A stretch of 64,000 nt of DNA from Emiliania huxleyi CCMP1516 (lineage: Eukaryota; Haptophyta; Isochrysidales; Noelaerhabdaceae). Both the position numbers and the translations under genes were made by a program. Under the pieces are notes generated by a model. The model was not told where the DNA came from. It worked only from the letters and a program-made list of their open reading frames with translations, and did no database searches. Where the stretch lies: contig NW_005201192.1 of assembly GCF_000372725.1 (NCBI RefSeq), positions 1,021,112-1,085,111 of the forward strand, written 5' to 3'. Within the stretch, counting starts at the first letter, position 1. Each line of letters begins with the position of its first letter. Positions 50,513 through 61,723 of this stretch are shown here, one piece after another.

Positions 50513-50663
50513 TGCTTACCTGTGGTGTGCGTTTTTGTGAATATCGCGGTCAAGCACGCCCGCCGTCTTTAGGCGCTGTACAGTTGTATTACGCGAGTGG
50601 ACCCCAATGTGTGTGTGTGTGTGTGTGACACTCACACAAAAACACAACCCCGGCCCCCCAAGA

Positions 50664-51330
50664 CGCACAAGCTCAGACCGAGAAAGGGATAGACAGCAGC
50701 GACACTGCGACAGTCAGAAAGAAGTCAGCGATGGGTCCCAGGAAGGCGAATGCGATGACGGCCTCTAGTGTGAGCTCTAGCTAGTGAGCTCATCGCTACT
50801 AACTATGTATATGCAGCGAGTTAGGAGCCGACCGACCGACCCTCGCGTCCGGTGCTCACCGACGGCCGGGCGGGCCACCCGCCCACGCGCCGCCTACGTA
50901 CGGCTACGCGCAGCGCGTGCGCCGCAAACTCGCCAGCCGAGAGCGCCGGCCAGTCGCCATCGGCCGTCGCGAGAGGCCTGCCCGGCTGTCGCCGCGGGGC
51001 CCCCACGAACACCACGCGTCGGATGCGGTGCCGCGCGAACTCGCGCGCAAAGTGCACGCCCCACGCCCGCCGCAGCGTCGTAGCGAAGTAGGACCGCGCC
51101 TCCTTCGCGCTACGCGCGCCGATCCGCCTCCAGTGCTGCTTGGATGCCGACTCCACCACACAGTCGAACAGCTGGTGCAGGTCGTCCGACGCCTCCGCGT
51201 AGGCCCCGACAACGAGGCTGCGCACGGTGCCAAACGAGCGCAGCACGGACGCCAAGGCGAGCCTCGTGCCGTGCCCAAGACGCACCCGAGATCCAGCGGA
51301 GGGATGTGACGCACCTCCCCCCCCCTCCCC
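50664..51330 (-). pseudogene. Retroelement-associated ORF fragment within segmental duplicate copy 2
   Basis: The minus strand reads FGTVRSLVVGAYAEASDDLH, QLFDCVVESASKQHWRRIGA, RSAKEARSYFATTLRRAWGV and HFAREFARHRIRRVVFVGAP. The pattern G.Y.EAS.D...L....A......WR..GA....EA.......RR.WG is one I recall from C-terminal regions of retroelement proteins in algal genomes (uncertain). There is no polymerase domain nearby. Positions 50664-51090 are duplicated at 8905-9330. Confidence 0.5.
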
Positions 51331-51339
51331 CGTCAAGCG

Positions 51340-52740
51340 GAGGGTGAACCCCCCTCCCCCCCCCTCCACCTCCCCTGTCCAAGGTGAGCGAGGTGTACGA
51401 GGCGCGCTTGGCGCGCGCGCGGATGGACAAGGCGGAGCGCGAGGCGTAGCTCGATGGTGCGCGTGTGCCCACACGGAGGCCCCCGCCCCGGTGACGAGTG
51501 GGCGCGCTCTCTACACTGGCGCGTCGATCATCGCTCGCGAACGAGACGGAGGCGAGCCGCCTCTCTCTGCCGGCTGGTCGGCGCTGGCCTGTCCCTGTTT
51601 CTGTCGGCTCTGACTGGTACGGCTTTAAATGTACGTGGCTGGGTTCACAGCGATTGTAGGAAAACGAAGGGACCAAATCACGGTCGCGGCCTTCCGACTC
51701 GCGCCTCCGCCTCACTGGCACTAGGAATCCTATTGTAGCCCTGGCCGGTGCGCGTGCGGAGTTGAAGTTCCGGAGTAAAAATTCCAACGCGTTCTCTCAC
51801 GGTGACCAAAAAATGTCCACCTCAGAGGCACCTCCGGAGGCAGGCCGCCGCACGCCGGCGACACAGCTCCAGCTGTCGAACTGACCCGCAGCTCCTCTCA
51901 GAGCGGGAACTGTGACGAAAGTTGACTGAGGCGGTTGTCAGGAATCATCATACGGATCACATGGTTGCTCTTTGATGACGGGATACCGCCCGACCACTCC
52001 TGGGTGGCACTGCCACCGGTGTCGCTCGACGTCCTGTCGACAGCGTGCCGACAGCGACACAGACCATGTGGGACGCGTCGAGTATCGACCTCTACTGCTT
52101 ACCCAGCCTTCGAGTGTATCCTGGCTGTGGTCCCACACCCACTGGTGTCCATCTCAGAGACCGCAGGAGGTCATGAGGGTCGATGGGAGTGCCAACCCCA
52201 CAATGCCTAAAAACCCAGCCCAGTATCTCTATCTGCCTCTGCCCATGCCCCTGTCTCTCTAGAGCCCAGTGGGCCACTGTCTCTGCCTCTTGTCTCTGTC
52301 TATGCCAATGTACATATGCATATGACGTCGCTAGCTGTACGTCGCTAGCTAGTACGTGTGTGTGTCATGTGATGTTGGCCCATCTCTATGTGTGGCTTGT
52401 GGTTGTGGTCGCTGTCGCGGTGCACGAGTGGTGTGTGGCCGCTCGCGCGGAGGGCCCCTGAAGCAGAACCAACAACGACACTCAAATTGACCACCACGGG
52501 ACTATGCAGCGAGCTCCACCCCTCCCACAAAAGCGTCCTCTCACTCTCGCCCTTTTTCAGCGATGGAGATCGCATCGCGGAGCCCCCCTGAACAGACAAG
52601 ACCACGGGACAGCGAGCTCACCCCCCCTCCTCCCTGTACCCACCTTCTTCCCAGCACATGCCTTCAACCACGATCCGTGCGCCGGCGCCAGTAGCAGTAC
52701 TGTACTTGGATGCTGTCAGGTTGCTGTCCTTTGCGCGCGG
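51340..52740. other. No recognisable gene
   Basis: Intergenic. A short plus-strand exon-like stretch (SEVYEARLARARMDKAEREA, stop near 51450) follows an AG-ended pyrimidine tract but has no partner exons. Confidence 0.45.
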
Positions 52741-52849
52741 CTAGTCGGCATCCGCCTTGGCCCTCGCAGCGGCCGCTGACGCGCGCCTCGCCTTGCCGGC
52801 AGCCAGTGCCGCCTCCGCCGCCTCCGCCGCCTCTGCCGCCGCCGCCGCA

Positions 52850-52881
<32 letters not shown>

Positions 52882-54735
52882 AGCCGCGGCGGCCGCCTCC
52901 TCCTCTGCCGCTGCCAGAGCGTCGGCCTCGGCTTCAGCCTCCCGGCGCGCCTCCGCTGCCACCAAGGCTGCCTCCTCACCCGCCTCTGCCGTCTCCTCCT
53001 CGCTCGCCTCGCCTGCCGCCTCGGCCTCCTCTCCCAACGCCTCCGCCAACCCCGCGACCGACGTCTCCGCCGTGATGCCGTACCGAATCCGCTCCTCGTG
53101 GAGCGTCTCGAGAAGCCTGATCAACCCCTCCCTGTCCAGCTTCGCGGGCTTGGCTGCGTCTGCCTCTGACGGCGCCTCGGACTCCTGCGACGGCCCAGCG
53201 CCGCCGCTCCCGCCGCCCTTCTTCTTCTTCTTGCCCTTCTTGCCCTTGCCGCGCTTCTCCGCCTCGACCTCCGCCAGCAGCTCCTCGGCGTGCCGCGCCG
53301 CCTCCGCCTCCGCCGCCGCCCGCTCCGCCGCCCTCTCCGCCGCCCCCGCAGCCCACGCCGCCTCCTTCGCCGCCTTCTCGGCCGCCGCCTTGGCCGCCGC
53401 ATGCTCCTCGAGGGCACGCACGCACTCGGCGTGGCCCTCCTGCTTGGCAATCTGCAGCGCCGTGAGCCCACTCACCGAGCGCAGCTCCGTGTCGGCGCCC
53501 GCCCGCAGCAGGCAGAGTACGGCCGCTGGGTGGTTCATGAAAGCGGCGATCATCAGCGCGGTGCGGCCGACGCTGGTCTGAAGGTTGATCTCCGCGCCGT
53601 GCCGCAGCAGCTCGACCACCCGCTCGTGGCCGTTGAGGGCAGCGCCCATCAGCGCGGTGCTGCCGACGCTGTTCTGAAGGTCGATCGAAGCGCCACGCTG
53701 CAGCAACGCCACGGCCAGCCGCTCGTGGCCGTAGAAGGCGGCGGCCATCAGCAGCGTAGAGCCGCTCACACCCACAAGAGTGAAAGTCGCGTCCACCCGC
53801 CCGCCGCCGTCGAGCCACGCCAGCACCGCCTCGTCGCCCTCCTCAGCCGCCTCCACGACCTCCTCGGGGACGGCATCCTCGTCCGTTCCGCTCTCCATGC
53901 CGCCAGAAGAGGGCGCGGCAGTTGGTGCCGCCGCTGCCCCCTTGCCCGAGGCGGCATCGCCGTCCGCCCCTGCGCCGCCCGCCTCGCTGATCTCCTCGGG
54001 AACAGGCCCGCTGCTGCCGTCCGAAGCGCTGCCTGCCCCCGCGCCGCCCGCCTCGACCGCCGCCGCGTCGCGCCTCTCCGCCGCCACCTCGCCGAGAAAC
54101 GTCTTGACGGCGGCGACGCACTCGGTGTGACCCTTCTCCTTGGCGATCTGCAGTGCCGTCTTGTCCGCCGTGCGCAGCGTCATGTCTGCGCCCGCCCGCA
54201 GCAACTGGAGCAGAACAGCAGGGTGGCCGTAGAAGGCGGCGCCCGTGAGCGCAGTGCAGCCGCCGACGTCCTGCAGGTCGACCTCTGCGCCGTGCCGCAG
54301 AAGCAAGTCGACCACCCGCTCGTAGCCTTGGTTGGCGGCGAGCATCAGCGCGGTGATACCGCGGCTACTCTGCAGGTTGATCTCCGCGCCGTGCCGCAGC
54401 AGCTTCTCGACCACCTGCACGTGGCCTTCGTTGGCGGCGGCCATCACCGCCGCAAAGCCTTTGCTGTTTTGCGCGTCCACCTTCGCGCCCCGCTTCAGCA
54501 GAACCTCGACCAGCTGCTTGTGACCTTCGGTGGCGGCGATCGCCAGGAGCGTAAAGCCACTCACACCGCCACGCACGCACGTCACGTCAGCCCGCCCGTC
54601 CCCGGCGAGCCACGTCTGCACCACGCCCGCCTTGCCGTCCGCCGCCGCGGCTTGGATCTTTTTCGGCAGCGCGAGCAGCGCAGCCTGTGGCGCCGTTGAA
54701 GCGCGCCCTTTGCCAGCTCCGGTTCGGCCGGGCAT
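52741..54735 (-). CDS. Ankyrin-repeat protein with two modules and Ala-rich coiled-coil tail
   Basis: 664 residues, intronless, start MPGRTGAGKGRASTAPQ. Residues about 20-215 form module 1: WLAGDGRADVTCVRGGVSGF, then ankyrin repeats such as GITALMLAANQGYERVVDLL and a closing KTALQIAKEKGHTECVAAVK. A Gly/Ala/Glu linker follows, then module 2 (about 290-430: EEGDEAVLAWLDGGGRVDAT ... LTALQIAKQEGHAECVRALE). The tail has a basic patch (KRGKGKKGKKKKKGG), the helix LIRLLETLHEERIRYGITAE and a poly-Ala/Glu coiled coil. It is a paralog of the 46-47.8 kb gene, which is truncated in module 2. Probably a protein-binding scaffold; partner unknown. Confidence 0.85.
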
Positions 54736-54802
54736 GGGAGCGCTCGCGCCCCGCCCCCCCCAGCAGTTTGTTGGAATAAAGAATTCCTTTGAATAGAGAA
54801 AA

Positions 54803-54912
54803 TTAAACTCCCTCGCACAACACTGGGCACGGGACTGGCGCGCACTGGCACTAACACAGTTGGAATAAAGAAATGCGTCTGGTAGCTAGTCCCGTGCCCA
54901 GTGTCGTGCGAG
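54803..54912. repeat. Repeat R1 with adjacent inverted arm
   Basis: R1 copy at 54803-54858 (CTCGCACAACACT...GGGCACGGGACTGGCGCGCA) followed at about 54884-54912 by the reverse complement of its left part (AGTCCCGTGCCCAGTGTCGT), forming an imperfect snap-back structure. Confidence 0.8.
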
Positions 54913-55625
54913 GAGCTATGTCGTAAATTTCTTAGCCCAGTCTTACCGCAAGGATTGGTGTAACGCGATCCACGCAGGCGCGTTTCTGACGGCCGACCGT
55001 CAGTGTGGTGCGCGGAGTCGCCCCCAGGCCTTCTCCGACTACATGTACGCCCGCCCGCGACTGACTGTCGGTCGGCTAGAGCTAGTGTCTCTCCTGCCTG
55101 AGGCTGAGGCCGCGGCGCGCGGGAGAGACCCCTGCCCCCACCGGACCTATAGCGTGGTGGGGAGGAGAGGGGCTCGCTGCGAGGAAGGGCGGTGTCTAAG
55201 ACGGGCCGCCAATTCCCCATGTGCAAAGCCCGTCCCACCCCTTCGTCCCCCGCGCCATCGGGCCCCGCCGCTTAAACGGCGGGCGGGGGGGCATGGGGAC
55301 GATTACGTCACGGTTTCGTGTGACGGCCTCGAAGCCAAAAAAGGTTGCGGTTGTTTTCCCAGGATGACGTGTCAGCTGAACCTGTGAAGGGCCCAGGTAC
55401 GATCGTACGAAGATTCTCAAGCAATTCATAATTAAGTGAGGACGTGTCAGTTGTGAAGGGCCTGCTTACCTCGCCTCGTGCGACTTCTAAAATTCTTCTA
55501 CTCGAGTACGCCCGCCGCCAGTCTGCAGGTCTCGATTCACGCAGACACAGCTCCGGTTCCTGTTCGGTCCTTGCACGCTAAGCGCAGACAGCAGCTCTCA
55601 AACTGCTTTTAGTAGGCATCGCGGG
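54913..55625. other. No recognisable gene
   Basis: Intergenic; no family recognised on either strand. Confidence 0.5.
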
Positions 55626-57858
55626 ATGTTTCCACGTGGACTTAACATGGCGGGCCGCTCCCGGAGCTTCTCGTCGTTTTTCGAAGGGCTCGGCTTGGAT
55701 CCGCCAAAGGCCGGCAAGCGCCGCACGGCTGAGCGGATGGACCCCAAGACGTTCTTTGCAAACGAGCGCACCTTCGCGCAGTGGCAGGCCGCGGGCATGC
55801 TCCTCCTCACCGTCGGCATCGCTGTCACCAAGCTCGAGGATTCATTCGACACCGACCAGCTCGGCGGCATGACCGTCATCGGCTGCTCGCTTGTGATTAT
55901 GCTGTACGGCCTCGTCTCTTTCCTGCACCGGCTCAAAAAGATTAAGCGCAAGGACCCGACCGGGTATGACGACCCGCTCGGCCCCGTCGCGCTCATCTTC
56001 GTCCTCTTCGCCGCAGTTGCCCTGTACCTCCGCCGCATGTACGGCTTCAATTGGGACACTGAAGGCATGCTCACGGCCGACACGCCCTTCTTCGAGGCCT
56101 TCAAGGTGCCGCTTACCCCCCCCCCCTCCCTCCCTTTCTCGTCTTCTCTTCACAGCTGCTGCGTCTGTGAGCAGGTCCCCCTTGCCCCATCGCACTTTGC
56201 GGACGAGGCGGCCGCCGTCGAGGTGGTGGCGAGGGCGCTGCAGGCTTCGGCCGCCGTCGCGTCGGTCACACCCCTTTCGCATGAGACAGCTTCCGAGTCC
56301 TGCCACTCACGAGTCATGGTTGTAGTGATTGGGGCCGGCATAGGTCACTCTCGCAAACGCGACCTTTGAGCTCCTGCGCCGCACGCACCTCGACACGCAC
56401 CACGCGACTCCTCTCCACTCCTTCCGAGAGATTTTCAACGCCAGCGGCACGGCGGTCACGCTCACCACGCTGCTGACGGCCGCGGGAGCGCGCCGCAAGA
56501 GCCGCAGCTTTGGCTCCGGGAGCGGCAAGGGGACGCTGACAGGCCTGGCGATGAGCATCCGCGGTGGCGACTTTGCGGAGCTCGCCTCCACCGCCGCAAA
56601 CTGCGTTGGACGGTCGCGGCGCAACGGCGCGAAATCACATCTGAAATGACTCAAGGTGGTACAGTGGACACCAGTTGCGTATCTAGGTACGCGGCGCACT
56701 GCGACGTCAGGATCGTGCGGACCTCGCACGCGATGGCGAGGGAGCTCACGGTCACGCGCGTGCCGCACACGGCGTCGGTCACGTCGGTCCGCGGCGGCCT
56801 GAATGTGGGCACTCCATGGAGTGAGTACGTCTCATCAGCGTCATGCTCGAATGAGTAGGCTGCCGACTTGGGCTTCGTCCGACACGTCAAGCATCATCAC
56901 GCCCCATTCCAGTCATCTGATCCTGAGTAGGTTGGCGATCAAACTATGTATATATACTTTTGTCTCTGGTGATGCCGCCTTTCCCTGAGAACGCACACAA
57001 CGCCTCGTGTGTAATGCCCTGTGTTCCGCGAGTGCGCGTGCCCCGTCGTCCATGCTAGGACGTGTGTAACACTGACTGACTGACTGTAGGTTGGCGATCT
57101 ACGCGGGTACTTTGCCCTGCCGCGCGACGTGGGCGGCAGTATGCGCGCCGCGCCCTTTCTGACCGCGCGGTGCCGCCCCCTTCAACCAGTGTCATCCACA
57201 AACCTCTGGGTTCGATTCTCAGCCCGCCCGACGCCACTGCCCTAGGTGGTCACCGCTCCTGCCCGCCCGCCCCTCCTGCTCGGACGGCGAGCGGTTGTAC
57301 GTGGTGGGCGAGCACTACTATTGGAGGGTGCGGCCCACAGTCCATGTTCACATCACCGCGCATTGCGCGCGGCGCGCCTCGCCTGTTTCAATGCGTCGAC
57401 CTGGCCTTAGGTGCGGCTCCCGTTCTCTCTCGCGGCGGCGCCGGAGTCTCGCCTCGTCGCGTCGCTTACCACACGGTATGACACGCCGCAGCTGGCGGTG
57501 CGGCCGGACCGGGCGCCGCGCGAGGACTCGGAGCTGTCCTTCCGGCTCGCCAGCCAGGCTCGCGCGTCATGGATCACGAATAGTAGTCGGTGTGATGAAC
57601 GCATCGCCCGCCCCTCCTCTTCATCGGACGCCGCCCGCCCTCGTCATCGCCGCGCCCCTCCTCAAGCCAGGGCCCCCGGCCTCGAGCTTAGAGCCATAGC
57701 GGACCGGCGACCCCCTCCCAACCTTCTCGGAACCTTCTCGGAACCCTCCCGCAGGCTCCCGACGTCACGCCCGAGGGCGGCGACCTCGCCGGCCCCTCCC
57801 TCCTCGCCGCGCGTGCGCTCTACAGCGAGCTGCGCAGCGCGCCTTGGGCAGCACCGTA
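55626..57858 (+). CDS. VTC1-like (DUF202) membrane domain plus novel C-terminal domain, paralog A
   Basis: The N-terminal part reads ERMDPKTFFANERTFAQWQA, GMLLLTVGIAVTKLE, VIGCSLVIMLYGLVSFLHRL, KKIKRKDPTGYDDPLGPVAL and IFVLFAAVALYLRRMYGF: three TM helices and the D-P-K-T-F-F-A-N-E-R-T-F motif of VTC1/VTC4-type polyphosphate polymerase membrane domains. Then, over many exons, comes a domain of unknown type: FADEAAAVEVVARALQASAA, NATFELLRRTHLDTH, YAAHCDVRIVRTSHAMAREL, VGDLRGYFALPRDVGGSMRA, ERLYVVGEHYYWRVR, RLPFSLAAAPESRLVASLTT, PREDSELSFRLAS and a last exon ending LYSELRSAPWAAP. Introns include 56106-56174, 56265-56343 and 56613-56686, each opening with a copy of the next exon start. Probably in an acidocalcisome or vacuole membrane (inference). 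Confidence 0.75.
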
Positions 57859-58260
57859 AGGAGTGTGTGAGCGCTCAGCGGACAGGCGCGGTGATTTATT
57901 TTCCTCACCTGGCCCTGGCGCGCTGGCCACGACCCTGCCACGTGGTTCGGTCTACGGCCACGAGCGTGTCTCTAGACTTCCTTGTGGCACGTCCACTTCG
58001 CACTTGACACTCTAAGATGCCCTCTGTAACACTATAAGAGATCTCAAACTGCTGCACACTGCATGGGAAAAATCAACAGTCACAACAGTGGTCCGTGTGC
58101 ACATTTACGGCTTTATCATTTTGGGGGCAAGAACAACACTTATGCCCCGTCGCAGCGCACCGCCGACGCGCGACGGCCGGCGGAGGTACAGCAGCACAGC
58201 GTAGCGAAGCGCTAGCTATGCAAGGGACCGCGGCCGCGGAACCGGCGGCGGACGGGGCTG
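57859..58260. other. No recognisable gene
   Basis: Intergenic or 5' region of the next gene. A second possible start (MQGTAAAEPAADGAGAQAPA, 58218) overlaps the next gene's 5' end in another frame. Confidence 0.45.
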
Positions 58261-59082
58261 GTGCGCAAGCGCCGGCCACCGTCGTGCTGCAGGCCTGCAC
58301 CGGGGGTGCGCAGCGGACCCTGGAATAGCTACGATCGCGCGCAACTGGAAGACGCGGTGATGGTCGCAAGGCTCGCAGGTGCGTCGCAGGTCAGGCTGAT
58401 AAGGCCTGGCTACGCGACCATCGAGGTCGACCTGAAGCACGAGAAGGCCGCGGGCGACCGCGAGTCTGTGCAGGCGGCGGAGCGCTTGTTCATCGAGCGC
58501 ACCGCGCCGCGGAAGAAGGAGGAGCTGACGGAGGAGCAGAAGGATGCTCGGGCCGCGGCTCGCAGGGCCAAAAAGGCCCGGCAGAAGGCGAACAGGGCGA
58601 AGAAGAAGGCTGCGGCGGCGGCTGCGAGCGAGGCCGAGCGTGCGGGCTACCCGTACGCGCAGCTGCGCGAGAACGCCATGTTCGTGATGGAGGGCCTGGA
58701 GGCTGCGACGCAGGCGGCGCGCATCCCCACCGGGTCCAACATTCAGGTCGCCTACGCGCTGCCTCCAGAGGGGGGCAGCGGGTTCGGCGACATGGTGTAC
58801 GCCACGGTCCCTATGGGCTCCGTGGCGACGAAGGTCGCCCGGGACTGGCTCGCCAACGAGCTCTACGAGCCGTCCCGGCGAGGCAAAATTGATGCGGCCT
58901 GCAGGGACCGAAAGGTTGCCGACCTGATCACGGCTGCCGGCGCCTCGGCGCCGGCCGACGCCGTGTTCGGCGGCAGGTTCGCGACGGGCGAGACGCCCCG
59001 CCCGACGACCTCCGCCTCCGAGGCGGACGAGGGCGACGGCGGCGATGGCGGGGCCGAGAACATGTCCTTTGACTTATTCTAG
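58261..59082 (+). CDS. Unknown protein with basic coiled-coil centre
   Basis: 273 residues; the start is uncertain and an upstream exon is possible. Segments: SYDRAQLEDAVMVARLAGAS, QVRLIRPGYATIEVDLKHEK, a Lys/Arg/Ala-rich helix (RRAKKARQKANRAKKKAAAA), then YPYAQLRENAMFVMEGLEAA, TGSNIQVAYALPPEGGSGFG and VATKVARDWLANELYEPSRR, with an acidic Ser/Gly tail ending SFDLF. No family is recognised. The basic centre suggests nucleic-acid binding (weak inference). Confidence 0.5.
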   Translation: MRKRRPPSCCRPAPGVRSGPWNSYDRAQLEDAVMVARLAGASQVRLIRPGYATIEVDLKHEKAAGDRESVQAAERLFIERTAPRKKEELTEEQKDARAAARRAKKARQKANRAKKKAAAAAASEAERAGYPYAQLRENAMFVMEGLEAATQAARIPTGSNIQVAYALPPEGGSGFGDMVYATVPMGSVATKVARDWLANELYEPSRRGKIDAACRDRKVADLITAAGASAPADAVFGGRFATGETPRPTTSASEADEGDGGDGGAENMSFDLF

Positions 59083-59299
59083 GTCCCCACCCCTGGCCTC
59101 ACCCATATCTTACCTTCTGCCCCCCCCTCCTGCGACCCCCCAGGCTAGATGGAGTAGTCAGATGTAGACTTTGCCCCACACAGCCCCTTACCCCTTCACC
59201 CTCGCCTCGCTGCTTGGTGTTTCTGAACACGTAGTCGTCCACGCTGTGGGGGTTTGTGCGGGTCCTGTGTCTGGGAGGGAGGGAGTGGGGTGCAGGTTG

Positions 59300-59441
59300 C
59301 TCACCCACGGCACCGGGCCGGTGCTTGCACTTTGAATGCCGTGGGGCTCCTGCCCGTGTCCCGGGCGTGGAGATGCGAGGGTCGCCCCCCCTTGCCCCAC
59401 CACTTTGTGTGTGTGGAGACGTTTACCTTACCTTACCTTAG
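59300..59441 (+). mobile_element. Introner-like element IE-A, copy 4
   Basis: Plus orientation: CTCACCCACG, the core ACTTTGAATGCCGTGGGGCT (about 59329-59348), TGTGTGTGTGGAGACG and the end TTACCTTACCTTACCTTAG (to 59441). It lies after the stop of the gene at 59082; it could be a 3' UTR intron or an intergenic copy. Confidence 0.8.
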
Positions 59442-59804
59442 CGAAGCGCGTGTTCGGCGTGTGAGACCCCAGTCGCAGTGCGCGTCGTACCGCTGCCCCG
59501 GCAGGTTGGTAGCGCACCAGCTGGAAGGGCTCGGCGGAAGTGTATCGCGCGCCTTGCGGGGGGGGCGCGGAAAAGAGGAACCTCTTAGCGCCATCGCCAG
59601 GGAGGGTGCTGCAAGCAGCGCCGGGCGACGACTCGCGCCCGTGAATTTTCCCCGTGCGCGGAAAGCGGGCCGCCCGCGTGGCGTGTCTCTACTGGTTGCA
59701 CCCAAACAGTAAATTTTGATGCACTTTCATTATCAGGACAGTAAAGTTTGGCACTTGGCCAGTCACAACTCTCAACAATTCTCGAGCCCAGTCACACCGC
59801 TGCT

Positions 59805-60127
59805 ATGCAGACACCATTCGTCTTACTGCTCTCGCAGTCGCTATCGCAGGCACCACCCGGCTTGTGCAACAGCTTCTGCGCCCAGAAGACCCAACCCTGG
59901 GATGTGCGGTGCACCTGGAACGGCTGCGGCGCCTGCACCGAGTGCCCCGTGGTGTCACAGCCACAGATCGTGCCACCACCTGCCCCTCCTCCCCCGTCTC
60001 CGCCGCCACCCCCGTTCTGCCCGGCCTTCTGCGCCAGGAAGACAGACACCTGGGATGATCTGTGCACCTGGGACGGCTGCGGGACCTGCACCGAGTGCCT
60101 TCCGATCAGCGCACGGGTGACCGCCTA
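59805..60127 (+). CDS. Secreted Cys-rich double module, likely N-terminus of the following glycosyltransferase
   Basis: A short signal (MQTPFVLLLSQSLSQAPP) precedes two modules C-N-S-F-C-A-Q-K-T-x-x-W-D-x-x-C-T-W-x-G-C-G-x-C-x-E-C, separated by a Pro-rich linker. In the second the pattern is CPAFCARKTDTWDDLCTWDG. This C...C....W...C.W..C..C..C module is common in secreted or Golgi proteins of haptophytes (recalled). The frame stops at 60127, but GTGACCGCC near the end matches GTCACAGTC after an acceptor at 60225, so splicing to a Pro-rich exon and on to the glycosyltransferase is likely. Confidence 0.6.
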
Positions 60128-60225
60128 GCTTAGCCAACCGCTAGCGCGCCGAAACAAGAACAGGGGGGGGAGATGCCTGGGAGGCGGAGATGGCACACGC
60201 GCACTCGCTCGCACCGTGTGCGCAG

Positions 60226-61649
60226 GTCACAGTCTCGCCGTCGCCTTCACCGCCACCGCCAGCGCTGCCCTCTCCCCCCTCCCCACCTGCGGCGCCGGAG
60301 GGGTATGGCGGTGACAGAGTCGGACGACGTCTCCGAGTGCAGCTCTGCCAGGGCGACGCGGAATGAAGTTTTTCTGCTCAATAACAAGCAGCGCTGGGAG
60401 AGGGCCGACTTCAAGGAGCTGCTCGGGGATGCTTCGAACGAGACCTATGTCGGCCCGCTGGCGAGCACCTGCGCGGCCGCAGCTCCCTCCTGCAGGTCGC
60501 GATTGAGCGAGATTGCGGCCCTGCCTGCTCCTAGCAGCAACCCGTTCCGAGATTACGACTGGTGTCTCAAGAGAGCCGCCTGCCCAGCACCAATCGGCGC
60601 CGACTGCGTCGCACGAGAGTGCGCGGCTCTTGTGCAGAAGTGTGAGTCGGCCGGCTCCGCAACGTCTCTCCCGATTGGAATCGTCACGGTCGACGCGCAC
60701 GTGCACAGCGACCACCCGGGCGTCCAACGATGGAAGATGTACGCATCGGTGCACAACTACACGTACATTAGCAAGTGGCCTGAGGTGCCTCCGGACGCAA
60801 ATGAGTGCGCGAATCGAATCATGCTCCAAGATTGGTCGTCGTCGCTCATCATGCTGGACATCATTCGAGACCCGCAGTATGCGCACGTCGCCTACTTCAT
60901 GTACGTCGAGCTCGACCAGTGGATGGTGCGATCGAGCACGACCTTCCGCCCATCCGCCCCGCGACCCATGCCTGCAAGTGCACTTAGCTCACGAGGCTCT
61001 GTCCATCTGCCAGGTACGCCCGATGGCGCGGCTCGAGCCCCTGTTTGAGATCGCCCACCTGACGAGCGACTTGGACTCCGCGCCAGTGATGGCGGTCGTC
61101 GACGAGTACCCCTGCCGCGATGTCCGCGGTGGCGGGCTGTACAACGCCGGCACATACTTCGTGCGGCGACACCCCGTGGTCTCCAGCATTCTTTCTGCCT
61201 GGCACCAGTCCGAGTTCTACGGGGGTGCTGGGAGCCCAGACTGGCCTGCAAGGCAGGGTGCCTTTTCGCACGACCCACAAGTGTACGCCGCGCACAGCCG
61301 CCGCATCACGGCGTTCCCGGCGGGCTGCGTCGCCGGATCGCCGTTTGCACCTCTGATTGGCCATGCTCTCGGGGGCACCATCAACGGGGTCTTTGATCCA
61401 AACGTTGCCCGTGTGGAGGTGAAGCGGGAGGTGCACCAGTGCGTGATGGGCTCGTTGCTAGACAGGCAGGCGAGAACCTGCGTACTCAAGCAGAAGATCG
61501 ACGGGGCTACTGCTCGGTGCACATTGAACCGCCACGGCCGCGGCGTCGACCGTCCGAGCGTCGTGGGTGTTGGACTGTTGCAGGGGAGCGGGAGGCCTAG
61601 CTTGTGGCACTTGACACTTTTAAACACGTTACTAGAGCCGTACACGTAG
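60226..61649 (+). CDS. GT34-like glycosyltransferase (GT-A fold)
   Basis: Blocks in order: LPIGIVTVDAHVHSDHPGVQ, RWKMYASVHNYTYISKWPEV, NRIMLQDWSSSLIMLDIIRD, AYFMYVELDQWMV (the E-L-D position corresponds to the metal-binding DxD), then after an intron (about 60930-61020) PMARLEPLFEIAHLTSDLDS, GGGLYNAGTYFVRRHPVVSS, ILSAWHQSEFYGG, WPARQGAFSHDPQVYAAHSR and an unrelated C-terminal part to 61649. The W-K...N..Y......P, M..W.K...ML and N-A-G...R-x-x-P-x-V order is that of galactosyl/xylosyl transferases of the GMA12/MNN10 type. Acts in the Golgi lumen on glycans; donor and acceptor unknown. The N-terminus in this frame is not certain. Confidence 0.7.
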
Positions 61650-61666
61650 AGCCGTACACGCCAGCT

Positions 61667-61714
61667 GCTCCTGCCCGTGTCCCGGGCGTGGAGATGCGAG
61701 GGTCGCCCCCCCTT
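61667..61714 (+). mobile_element. Introner-like element IE-A, truncated fragment
   Basis: About 48 bp (GCTCCTGCCCGTGTCCCGGG through GAGATGCGAGGGTCGCC) match the middle of IE-A copy 4 at 59347-59396. Both ends are missing. It lies just after the stop of the VTC-like paralog B gene. Confidence 0.7.
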
Positions 61715-61723
61715 GGCTGATTC

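Noticed and set aside
50829..51083. Plus-strand frames over the segmental duplicate
   Set aside because: The minus strand carries the conserved-looking peptide, and both duplicates preserve that frame better.
53290..54699. 469-codon plus-strand ORF
   Set aside because: Antisense to the long ankyrin gene, whose repeats are unmistakable on the minus strand.
57200..57230. GGTTCGATTC, resembling a tRNA B box
   Set aside because: No A box or cloverleaf can be drawn around it; it lies in an intron of paralog A.
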